Shown here in pieces: positions 12,427 to 22,569 of a stretch of 64,000 nucleotides of DNA (within the stretch, counting starts at the first letter, position 1; each line of letters starts with the position of its first letter). The DNA is from Sesamum alatum (lineage: Eukaryota; Streptophyta; Magnoliopsida; Lamiales; Pedaliaceae). The position numbers and the translations under genes were made by a program. A model generated the notes under the pieces. That model did not search any database. It was not told the origin of the DNA and worked only from the letters and a program-made list of their open reading frames with translations. The stretch spans positions 11,611,692 through 11,675,691 of the forward strand of contig JACGWO010000005.1 in assembly GCA_034509735.1 (NCBI GenBank). Reading direction: 5' to 3'.

Positions 12427-15027
12427 ATGCCTCCTAAAATGAGACTCCGTAGCAAACACACCAAATATGAGGTTCTCAAGCGACGTTCCGAAGCGTTTGA
12501 GTTTGGCTCCACTCAGTATGATGCTATACAAACACAACCAGGTTTTATTATTTATTTTATTTTATATTTTTTTTATAGATAGTTATATTAATTGAAGTAC
12601 TTCCATAAATTAATATTAATTTTGTTCATTTAGTAATAAAGTCAAGTAGAATTAATAGAGAAATATTTGTCTCTACAGGATCAAATCAGCTCACTGTGGG
12701 AATGAATTCACCTTGTGCCACAACAGTACAATCAAATGGGAGTCACCGAGATAGTGGAAATACTTCTAAAGCAACTGCTGATACGACAACAACTCAGAAT
12801 GATTCAAGTGATATTGCAACTAATTTAGGTAATTACATTCTTTTTCAAGATTACTGTGATATTGAAAAAATACTAGTTCATGTATTTTTAATTTGCAGCT
12901 AACAATATAAGAAAGAGACCAAGAGGGCCTACCATGAGAGTAAATCCACCTGATGCAGCACGAATACAGCTAAATGGGAATGATAGAGATGGAATTGCTT
13001 CTATAGCAATTGGTGATATGGCTGCAACTCAAAATGATTCAAGTGATATTGCAACTGGTTTAGGTAAACTTCATTCTTTATATATGTATATATATATATA
13101 TATTATATTCCTATCATAGAAAAAAAATAACTATTATACAAGTATTCTTTTTTAGTTGGAAACATAAGAAAGAGGGTAAGAGGGCCTACTTGTATGCCAA
13201 AAGTGTGGGGTCAACCAATTGATGACCTTGTGGCTGTTTCCTTTAATGATCTTGGACAACCAAATGACAAGGAAAAGACAAGCACTTTAGCTCATTTCTT
13301 GGGTACAATTACAAGAAACGGGAGATATTGTCCTCTACACTATAAAGATTGGAGATTGATGCCTCATACTTACAAGGACGAAATGATAAAAATTGTCAAG
13401 GTTATTTTTTGTTACTATCTTTTTTTAGATAAAATTATTTTGAATTTCTATAAAATAATTATATTGTTACATTATAATGTTTAAACTTATTTTGTAGACA
13501 AAATTTGAGTTGCCGCCAGGACAAGAACCTTATATTTTGAAGTCGATTAACAAGAAATGGCGAAACTGGAAGAGTTATGTGAAAAGCTTGAATTTTGATC
13601 CTGATGTACCTATTGAGCAGCAAATGTTAAACATTCCCGATAGGGTGGATGAAGAGCAATATAAGACTCTGATTGAGCATTGGATGTCTGATAAATTTAA
13701 GGTAAAAACTGCTTGTTTGTTTCATGTTTGAATATTAAATAATTTGTGTAGTTTTACATTTATAATTTTATTTATTAACTCTAACATTTTGCAGAGAATG
13801 AGTGAGAAGAACAAACAAACGCGAACTCAATTGGAATTACTGCATCGCATGGGCAAGAGAAGTTTTGCATTGGTGAAAGAGATAATGGTAAATTCATTTT
13901 TAAGTTTAGTCAATAATCATTTATGTTTATTAAAGTACATCAGCCGTTAGAATAATATATAATTTTACATTTTTATAGAGGAAGAAGCTTGGTAGATATC
14001 CCAGTAGAGCAGAATTGTTTGAGGAATGCTATTTCAGGGAAGATGGTTCTCCTACAAGTGCAATGGTACAAGAAGCAATTGTAAGTGAAAATATATTAGC
14101 TTTATACATCTATTCTAATTTCGTTTTATTTTAATAGTTTAGTTCAATGAAAGCTTTAAAATATTTTATTAATGTTATTTAATATTTATAGGAGCAAATG
14201 AAACAGCTAGAAGGACAACAAACTGAAAATTTAGATGATAATGATAGAGTCCATAATCAGGATGATACATTTGCAAAGGTAATGGGTGCAGATAAGCATG
14301 GCCACGTTCGTATGTATGGTATGGGGGTGACACCAGCTGATATTTATGGAAATGTACCAAGCCGTGATGCCAATTACAGAATGGCTATGGAGTATAAAGA
14401 TAAATATTTGCAAGTAGTAGATAAGTATGAGGCATTGAATGAAAAGTTAGAAAATCTATCAGCCATAGTGCATGGAAGGGCACAATCTGTTGGAGAACGT
14501 GATCGTCCAAATATTCCTGTTGCATCTCCAAATAATCAGCACTCATCTTCATCATCATTACGTCCAATGCGCATTCAGGTAAAAAATTTCAAGTTTATTA
14601 AACGTGCTGTAAAAAATATGTTAGATATATTTGATTAAGAAACTCATAAGCTATTTATGAAATGTAGGTTCATTCTTATGTGGTCTTGAAAAGTTTGGGA
14701 AATATAAATGATGTTGTTGCTAGTGGCTATGTCAACCAAATGAACTCTATTAGAGTAAACGGTGAAGAGTTGGGGCATGAGTGGTGCAAAGTAATAGTTG
14801 AATATCAGATGAAAAAAGATGTACGTTTGCTCAAGCCTTATGACCACATACAAACTATTGGAGATGCTCTTGGAGCACCAGTTGCTTGGCCATTATCCTT
14901 GGTATATGTGACCCTATTACTTTTTATTGTTAATCGTTATGATTATTTTGTCGTTTTAGCTCACTTGTAAATAAAATTACTCTATCTCCTTTTACTATAG
15001 GTGGCATTGGATGAAAACAATGATTGA
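12427..15027 (+). CDS. CACTA second gene, Transposase_24 / TnpA-like protein
   Basis: Ten exons can be placed with GT-AG junctions and matching phase: 12427-12541, 12679-12828, 12899-13063, 13156-13400, 13498-13701, 13795-13887, 13979-14080, 14192-14578, 14668-14901, 15001-15027 (TGA). The first exons are polar and low in complexity. The middle has the plant Transposase_24 signature (PKVWGQPIDDLV, RNGRYCPLHYKDWR, KWRNWKSYVK, REDGSPTSAMVQEAI). A coiled-coil-like stretch near DKYEALNEKLENL follows, and the C-terminus ends in WPLSLVALDENND. The family is the DNA-binding partner of TNP2 in En/Spm elements, so binding to the subterminal repeats is expected. I found no frame break, unlike its neighbour. 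An ATG 9 bp upstream (12418) is in the same frame and could be the start, but it sits on a possible splice acceptor. Confidence 0.85.
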
Positions 15028-16031
15028 GGCAACGTTGGAGTTCATTATGGAGCACTTGAAATCTGTGTTGCAAGCACTTGTATATGTGTTAGGGATTTTA
15101 TGACTGTGAATTATTTTGGAGACTGTTTTGTTTTTTTTTTTTGCTTTTTCAATTTAGAGAATCAGACACAATTCTTTGGATTTTCTAGATATATGTTTGG
15201 TTGGTTTATTGGATGAACTTTCTGTATATAAATTGATATTGTCACTAGTTTTTATTTGAATGAATGGGTATTGGATTAGTTTAATGAATTATTTTTTGGT
15301 CTAATGAATATTTATAAATTCTAATTTCAAAAATACTTTACGATAAAATATAACAGGATACTGATTATGCTATATACAAAATTTGAGGTATTTAATTGTC
15401 CTAATTTTACTTTTTAAGGACACAGCTAATGTCCCAAAAAGGTTAAATTAGCTTTTTTGAAAAAGTTATGGGACACTTATTTTAGTCTTCAAAATATATA
15501 AGGACATTTATAAATATCCTAATACATTCTTTTAGAGGCATTTAATATAACTTAAATTGACACATATATGTGTCCCTTATTAGCTTTAAAGACACATACA
15601 AATGTCCCCAAAAATCATATATTGGATAATTTCGAAATTTGTTGGGACACTTAAGTTTTGTCTCCAAATTAAATCTTGACACTTATAAATGTCCTATTAT
15701 GTTCTTTTCGAGACATTTTAAAATACTTTAAACAACACATATAACTGTCTCCTATATGTTTTAAGGCACAAATAAGTGTCTCAAAAGAGTTTTTTATTTT
15801 TATTTTTATTTTGATATAGGGACACTTGTTTGTGCCTTGTAAATCTATCAATACGACATATATAAGTGTCCTAATACACTAAAATATAGAGGCACTTTAA
15901 GCGCCCCAAATCTTCTTGCGACACCAATATATGCGACACTTACACTAAGTGCCCCAAAAATTATAAGCGCCCCAATATGTACCATATTGAGGCGCTTTTT
16001 TATGCCTCAAAAGAGAAATTCTGTTGTAGTG
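15028..16031 (+). repeat. 3' flank and right subterminal array of CACTA element 1
   Basis: After the stop of the second gene, about 370 bp of AT-rich 3' sequence is followed (from about 15410) by an array of at least a dozen GGACACTT/AAGTGTCC/GGGACAC motifs in both orientations, spaced 30-60 bp apart. The array ends in the terminal repeat at 16018-16031. This is the expected cis-acting terminus of a CACTA element. Confidence 0.8.
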
Positions 16032-16034
16032 ATG

Positions 16035-16821
16035 TTTCATGCTAGGTGGTATGTTGACTTATCTCTTTTGGAAAGAGACAAATCAACTCCAATCAAGCTC
16101 TTCCCTTTTGGTATGATTTGATCATACCATAAATTTTGGTAGGCTTGATTGAAGAATTGATGGTGATTGATTGGAATGAATCTAGACATCCTTGGATGAA
16201 CCTAGACACATTCCAATAATCACATTAATTATGTATATATATTAGAATATACAACACCTAGCATAAGTGATTCATTATTCATCTTTTTTTAGGAAAAAGA
16301 GAATAAAAAAATCCTCTACTCTCTCTCAAAATTTCGTGCTCCCTCCCTCTCTTACACTTGTGTTCTTCACTTGATTTTGAATCAAGAAGAAGAACAAAGT
16401 AAGTTTAAGAGAACACTAATTCATAGTGTTCTTCTCTTAAACCGATTCCTTCCTAAACCCGTTCTTTTCTAGCAAGAAGAACGTGTGTTTCTTCCGGTGT
16501 GGTGTGGATCACTTTCGGAGAATCCATACGTTTGGATTTCGTGAGCATTCCGGAGAAGGAACAACGCTAGTAGCCAGGAGCATACGCTAAACAATCAAAG
16601 GTAACGGTTTATTACGCTTTGATTGATTTCATTTGTATATCTATACCCTATGTGTTTAAATATATGTTTTAATATTTACACATCCTACATCGAACGCCCG
16701 GTTGAGCTCCCAAGGGTACACCCCTTGGGATTCGCGTATTTTGAATTTGATTTAAATTTACGCACTTTTCTCGCTTTTCTCGCTTCCGCTCGCGCTCCCG
16801 GGCGGATTCGCTTGTCCTTCA
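16035..16821 (+). repeat. 5' LTR of the Copia element, second part
   Basis: Right 787 bp of the interrupted 5' LTR, matching 24016-24802. It ends CTTGTCCTTCA immediately before the primer binding site. Together with 4250-5689 it rebuilds an LTR of about 2227 bp, against 2233 bp for the 3' copy. Confidence 0.95.
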
Positions 16822-16823
16822 AG

Positions 16824-16835
16824 TGGTATCAGAGC
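16824..16835 (+). promoter_or_regulatory. Primer binding site of the Copia element
   Basis: TGGTATCAGAGC, complementary to the 3' end of plant initiator methionine tRNA, lies 2 bp after the LTR end. This is the standard minus-strand priming site of plant Copia elements. Confidence 0.92.
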
Positions 16836-18643
16836 CCGGTTCGATGTAAGGGGCATAGATCTATGTGTTTGGCATGATCTACTTGCTTTTAAAATGGATT
16901 TATTGGCATGTTAGATTACATAAATATATGAATAATATGATGATTCAATTGTTTGGATTTAATGGACTTTTGGCATGCTTAATTTTGTTAGATTGGATCT
17001 AAAATTGCATGCTTATTTTCATAATAATATTAATGTTATTGTGCTGAAACATTTTTGAAACACAAAAAAAAAAAAAAAAATTGAGATCGGTCGGCAGCGG
17101 CCGCGCGCGCAGGCGGGCGCCTGCGCGCTGGGCTTCGGCCAACGCGCGGCAGAGAGCAAGCCTGCGCGTGCGCGCGCTGCCCTGTGCGCGCGGGCGGCCG
17201 GCCAGCACAACGGCTGGGCCGTTTTGTGCCGTTTTTTCGACTTTTTCCGAAAAAATTCGATTTTTTTGTATTTTCTGCACAATATTCTGAAAATATATTA
17301 ATTTTGCATTTTTGGTTTTGGAATAATTGGATTATTCCTTAGATTAAATTTGCTTAATTAATTTGGGATTAATACATGCATTGGATGCATTGTGTAAAAT
17401 GTCCATTAAATTTGAAATTTGAATTTTGCATATTATTTATATGTTTATGCTTTTGTGATGTTGGACATCACTTGGGTATTTGGAATATCCATTGGTTATT
17501 TATGCATGATTATTTGGAATAATTATGTTATGTGAGTTGATGGAATCAACATGGGATGATCACAAGAGCCCTAGACCTTATGTATGGATGAATGTATGAT
17601 CATTTATTTTCTGTTGGGTGGGGCCTGCGTGCCTCTTATTTTTGGGACTATCATCTCCCGTATTTTCAGCCTCATGATGTTAAGGCTTGTTTTCTTTATT
17701 ACCGATATATTACTTTCAGTTGTAATGAGAGTAGATAGGATTGGTGAAGTTTCAATTTTAACAAGCAATTTGAGTCGGAAACCCCAAGGAGGAGCATCAA
17801 GGCGTGAAACAAGAGCACTACAAGGCCCATTGGAATGACAATGGGTATATTACTATTGTAATAATTTAGGACCACCCTAGACAGACCATAGACTCACTGC
17901 GGGCTTAGTAAGTCGCATAGGTTGGGCTTGTGATCATCCTAAACAGGGGTATGCTATGTTTTCTGCATGGCGTATTTATTTATCGCTTTAAATATTGGAT
18001 ATTTATGCATGCTAAAACACAATAATGTGATGAGGTCTCGGTCACACACAAACTCTCATTTGGTTGGACCAAATTAAATATTAGGCCCAGAACGGACTTG
18101 GATCAAAATGGTATTTTGGTCTGTCCGAGCCTTCCATCCACAGCAATGTGGTGAGGAAGCTACCACTACCCAAGTGTGGTCTCACGAGTCGTGGCACACT
18201 TGGACTAAGGGAAAGCTGCACTATTGTTGTGAACAAAAAGACTGCACTCGCTGTTTCCCTGTCTCACGAGTCGTGGGGGGCGACAGTTTGAGGTATGATT
18301 TGGTTGATGGGTCGGGCCTGACACTGAGTAACATGGTTCGCTTGGAGTCCTCGAAACCATGCGAATAGGTGAGGCAAAATATCTTGGGAATCTTATTGGA
18401 TGAGAATGATATTGGATATCTCCCACGAGGTCTTCTTCATGTGAATCGTAAAAGCGGGGCATGGAGATTACGCTTGTGGATCCCAAGCCCACTAGGAAAT
18501 GATTTCCCGAAACTCCGCTTGAGAGTGGCGGACTTTCGTATAAATAGTGGGAGGCTTAAAGACTAAAAGACCAAGTCTTCAACTTGAACAATAATATTAC
18601 CATCATCTGCTAATTTCTGCTTTACATTTTCATTAATGTAGAT
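16836..18643 (+). other. Untranslated leader of the Copia element with a GC-rich island
   Basis: About 1.8 kb of leader without a supported gene. At about 17,085-17,235 a strongly GC-rich block full of GCGCGC runs sits between an A-run (17062 on) and a T-rich stretch, in otherwise AT-rich DNA. The motif CTCACGAGTCGTG occurs twice (near 18,181 and 18,263). The same leader, including the GC block, is found inverted at 58,290-59,815 in a second copy, so it belongs to the element and not to the host. Open frames across the GC block on both strands are composition artefacts. Confidence 0.75.
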
Positions 18644-20117
18644 ATGTCTAAGAACCCGTTAACCATGATTTTTGAGACTAACAAATTCAACGGAACGAAC
18701 TACTCGGACTGGCTGAGAAACCTGAGGATTGTCCTCGGTTTCGAGAACCAAGGCTACATCTTGGACGAGCCGCCACCGAGCGACTTACCGGAGGGGTCCA
18801 CGCCTGAAGAACGTTTGATGTTCGAGAAATGGAATAAGGACAACCGAAAAGTACGCAGTATCATACTGGCTTCGATGTCTAACAACATCCAGAAACAGTA
18901 TGAGAGGCTGGACAACGTCTCTGCCATAATGCTCCGCATGAACGAGGTTTATGCGGTTCCGGATAGGCATATTAGATATGCCGCCATAAAAGCATTCTTT
19001 GGCACCAAGCTCGCTGAAGGAGCGTCTGTACAGAGTCATGGGGTCAAGATGCTCTCCCTAGTGGAGAAACTCGAGGACCTTAAAGCTAGGCTTAACAATG
19101 ACATGTACATTGACGTGATCCTCCAGTCGCTTCCTCCATCCTATGACCCGTTTGTTGTAAACTACAACATGAACGGACTTGAGAAGTCTATTCATGAGTT
19201 GATCAACATGCTGGTCCAATACGAGGCAACGACCCACAAGTCGGCGCCGGCGGTATTGATAGGAGAGGCTTCAACCTCCAAGGCGAATGGCAAGAGGGCC
19301 GGACGCTGGAAGAGGAAGAAGGGCAAAGGGAAGACGGTTGCGGCCCCTGCTCGCGCTCCGGGCGTCCCTGTTGCTCCGGTTGGACCGAGCAAAGGGAAAG
19401 GGAAGGCCCGTGGTTCTCAGCGGTCCAAGGCAAATGATATCTGCATGCATTGCCAAGGGAAAAGGCATTGGAAGAGGGAGTGCCCACAACTCCTCTCCAA
19501 CCCAGGTGTGTTTGTGGTTGAAGTTAATATGATTACTAATTCTGCTTCATGGGTATTGGATACCAGGTGTGGTGCTCACATCTGCAATGATTTGCAGGCA
19601 CTACAAAGAAGCAGAAGGCTAACCAAGGATGAGATGATCCTGAGGCTAGGCGATGGCAAGGCCGTTGCTGCGGAGGCCGTAGGATCACTAGAGTTAGCCA
19701 TTAGTAGTCATGTACTGAACGACTGTTTCTATGTACCTAGCATAATTAAAAACATTGTTTCCATCCCGGTCCTTGATAAGGAGGGATATGAATTTGCCAT
19801 CAATAAAAACGGTTTTTTCATTATCAAAGATGGTATTTCTCATTTGCTTGGTACATTGGTCAACGGTCTGTACATACTTCAACAGTCTAATTGGATTATG
19901 ACTGCAGAACACAAACGAAAACGTGATGATCATAACAACGCACAGATATGGCATGCGAGGTTAGGTCATATCTCTAAAGATAGGATAAGAAGGTTGGTGG
20001 ACTCAAAGAGTCTAGAAATAGACGATTTGGACAACCTACCGACCTGCGAATCCTGTCTAAAGGGAAAGATGACCAAAGAAACCCTTTGTTGGACAAAGTA
20101 CGCTAGCCAGTGGTCTG
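18644..20117 (+). pseudogene. Copia gag and protease region
   Basis: Starts ATGTCTAAGAACCCG and runs through a UBN2/gag-type capsid region. A basic linker is followed by a CCHC zinc knuckle (C267-x2-C270-x4-H275-x4-C280), an aspartic protease motif, and the pre-integrase domain (WHARLGHISKDRIRRL and CESCLKGKM). The protease active site reads D306-T-R where D-T-G is required, so this copy's protease should be dead. The related minus-strand copy at 56889-57515 keeps D-T-G. The frame continues to a stop at 20167, but homology leaves it at about 20,080-20,118, where integrase resumes in another frame. Confidence 0.9.
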
Positions 20118-20863
20118 TTGGATTTGATCCATACAGATGTCTGTGGTCCACTAAATACTCAGGCTAGAGGTGGGTACTCGTACTTCATAACCTTTACCGA
20201 TGATCACTCACGGTATGGTTATGTTTACCTGATGAGGTACAAGTCTGAAGCCTTTGGAAGGTTTAAGGAATACAGACTTGAAGTAGAGAACCAAACCGGT
20301 CGAAAGATCAAAGCCCTTCGGTCGGACCGAGATGGAGAGTATTTGAGTGGTGAGTTTACTGATTATCTAAAAAGAGAATGGGATTCTCTCTCAGTGGTCC
20401 CTCCTGGAACACCGCAGCTTAATGGTGTGTCTGAAAGGAGGAATCGGACCTTGTTGGACATGGTCCGATCCATGATGAGTTTTACCGAACTACCCTTTCC
20501 TTCTGGGGATACGCTCTTGAGACGGCGGCCAAAGTTTTGAACTTGGCGCCATCTAAAAGGGTATCCCAGACGCCATATGAGATATGGCATGGCAAGCCTG
20601 CCTCCTACAAATACTTGAAAGTGTGGGGTTGCCCCGCATATGTCAAGAGATTAGTGGGAGATAAATTGGACTCGAGGTCTAGTTTATGCAGGTTTTATCG
20701 GCTATCCAAAAGAAACTGGGGGGTATTATTTCTATGATCCCTCCGAGCAAAAGGTTTTTGTCTCGCGAAAACGCAGTGTTCTTGGAAAAAGGTTTTTCCA
20801 TCGGATAGTCGACGCGATGAGGTACTCCTTGAGGAATCAAGTGAGGTACCCCATGAGGCGACA
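20118..20863 (+). pseudogene. Copia integrase region, frameshifted
   Basis: Integrase core recognisable by DVCGPL, FITFTDDHSRYG, LRSDRDGEYLSGEF and GVSERRNRTLLDMVR, then the C-terminal WGCPAYVKRLV block. The core acidic residues D, D and E are present. The frame changes at about 20,500 (between LPFP and the alternative frame encoding APSKRVSQTPYEIW) and again near 20,690 and 20,765. No single protein can be made from this copy. Confidence 0.88.
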
Positions 20864-22560
20864 GTGACATCTGAGCCAGTGGTTCCCACTGATATTGTTC
20901 CAGTCCTCCGTAGGTCGGCCAGAGTATCCCATGCACCTGATAGGTATGGATTTCCGGGCCTGACCGGTCAGTTGGATAATGATCCAAAGACATACGGAGA
21001 AGCGATGTCGGACATCGATTCGGACAAGTGGCTTGAGGCCATGAAATCCGAGATGGACTCGATGGGTACAAACAAGGTTTGGACCCTAGTAGATCCACCC
21101 AAAGGGGTTAAACCCGTAGGGTGTAAATGGGTCTACAAACGTAAGCTTGGAGCTGACGGGGAGGTTACAACCTTCAAAGCCAGGCTTGTGGCGAAAGGTT
21201 ACAGTCAACGACCCGGGGTCGATTTTGAGGAAACCTACTCGCCCGTAGCAATGGCCAAGTCCATTCGGATACTGCTTGCCATAGCAGCATGGTATGACTA
21301 TGAAATATGGCAGATGGACGTGAAAATGGCTTTTCCTCAACGGTTTCGTAGAGGAAGAGATCTATATGGATCAGCCGGAGGGTTTCACAACTGTTGGAGA
21401 AGAGCAGAAGGTCTGCCGTCTCCAAAGGTCCATCTATGGCCTCAAACAAGCTTCCCGAAGCTAGAACATATGTTTTGATGAAGTCATACGGGGATATGAT
21501 TTCATCAAGAACGAGTCCGATCCTTGTGTATACAAGAAGATCAGTGGGAGCTCAGTTGCGTTTCTGGTGCTTTACGTGGATGACACCTTGCTCATTGGGA
21601 ATGATGCTAAGATGTTGGGTACCACTAAAGCTTGGTTGTCAACGCAATTCTCCATGAAGGATATGGGTGAGGCATCCTATATCCTTGGCATCAAGATCTA
21701 CAGGGATAGATCTAGAAGGATGTTAAGAATGGCCCAGTCCTCATACATTGAGAAAGTCTTGAAGAGATTCAAGATGGAGAACTCAAAACGAGGATTCCTT
21801 CCTATGAGGCATGGAATTAAGTTATCCAAGAAGCAGTCTCCTAAGACTGATGAGGAGCTTAAAAGGATGTTGGACATCCCCTATGCTTCAGCCGTAGGCA
21901 GCATACAGTATGTTGTTCAGTGCACTAGACCTGATGTGGCTTTCGCTTTAAGCGTAACTAGCCGATATCAGTCGTGTGCCGGGGAGGCACACTGGAGTGC
22001 AGTCAAGACTATCCTAAAGTACCTGAAAAGGACTAAGGACATGTTCTTGATCTACGGCGGTGGAGAGTTGATACTGGAAGGCTATAGCGACGCTAGCTCC
22101 CAGTCGGATGACGAAGATGCCAAGTCTCAGTATGGTTTTGTATGTAGGCTAAATGGTGGCGTGGTTACTTGGAAGAGTTCCAAGTAGGCTACCACGGCGG
22201 ACTCCACCATAGAGTTTTGAATACATAGCGGCTTTGGAAGCTGTTAAGGAGTGGTTTGGTTGATGAGCTACATCCAAGGGTTGGATGTAGTACCTAGCAT
22301 TGCTAAGCCTGTAATTATCTTTTATGATAACAACGGGACGATAGCGCTAGCAAAGGAACCGAGATCTCATCACGATCCAAGCATATTCTTAGACGCTACC
22401 ATCTCTTAGAGAGATGGATAGCAGGAGTGACGTTCGGTTGGACCGAGTCAGCTCCGCAGAAAACATCGCAGATCCACTTGCTAAGCCCAAGTCGCAAGTT
22501 GCCCATACTCACCATCTGAATAAGAGGTTCGAGGTCAATGGGTGATTGGCTTTAGGTCAA
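20864..22560 (+). pseudogene. Copia reverse transcriptase and RNase H region, broken
   Basis: The reverse transcriptase begins with WLEAMKSEMDSM, VGCKWVYKRKLGADG and FKARLVAKGYSQ, and keeps the catalytic LYVDDTLLIGND. RNase H follows, with YSDASSQSDDEDAKSQ and GGVVTWKSSK. A frameshift lies near 21,331, just after MDVK. A TAG interrupts the frame that resumes near 21,330-21,570 (within the SR-x-N motif near 21,466). A TAG at 22185-22187 ends RNase H early. Downstream homology continues to about 22,550. Confidence 0.9.
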
Positions 22561-22569
22561 GTCGGAGAT
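22557..22569 (+). promoter_or_regulatory. Polypurine tract region before the 3' LTR
   Basis: The sequence AGTCGGAGAT directly precedes the 3' LTR. It is one base away from the AGTGGGAGAT tract seen (inverted) in the related copy next to 51,863. It primes plus-strand DNA synthesis in this family. The first LTR base here is A instead of T. Confidence 0.75.

Larger units (their letters stand above)
5690..16031 (+). mobile_element. CACTA (En/Spm) DNA transposon inserted in the Copia 5' LTR
   Basis: Begins CACTACAACAAAAT and ends ATTCTGTTGTAGTG. The ends are inverted repeats over about 14 bp with one mismatch. A 3-bp target duplication ATG (5687-5689 and 16032-16034) is confirmed by comparison with the uninterrupted 3' LTR of the host Copia element. 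Subterminal DNA carries many copies of a GGGACACTT/AAGTGTCCC-type motif. Two plus-strand genes follow: a TNP2 transposase (8649-12164) and a Transposase_24-type second gene (12427-15027). At 10.3 kb with both genes recognisable it has the layout of an autonomous element, but the TNP2 reading frame has two single-base breaks. Confidence 0.96.

Noticed and set aside
17019..17290. Arginine/alanine-rich frames on both strands
   Set aside because: They arise from the GC-rich island of the Copia leader. Open frames on both strands are a composition effect.
19203..19489. Antisense frames across the basic linker of Copia gag
   Set aside because: Shadows of the gag frame, with no independent support.
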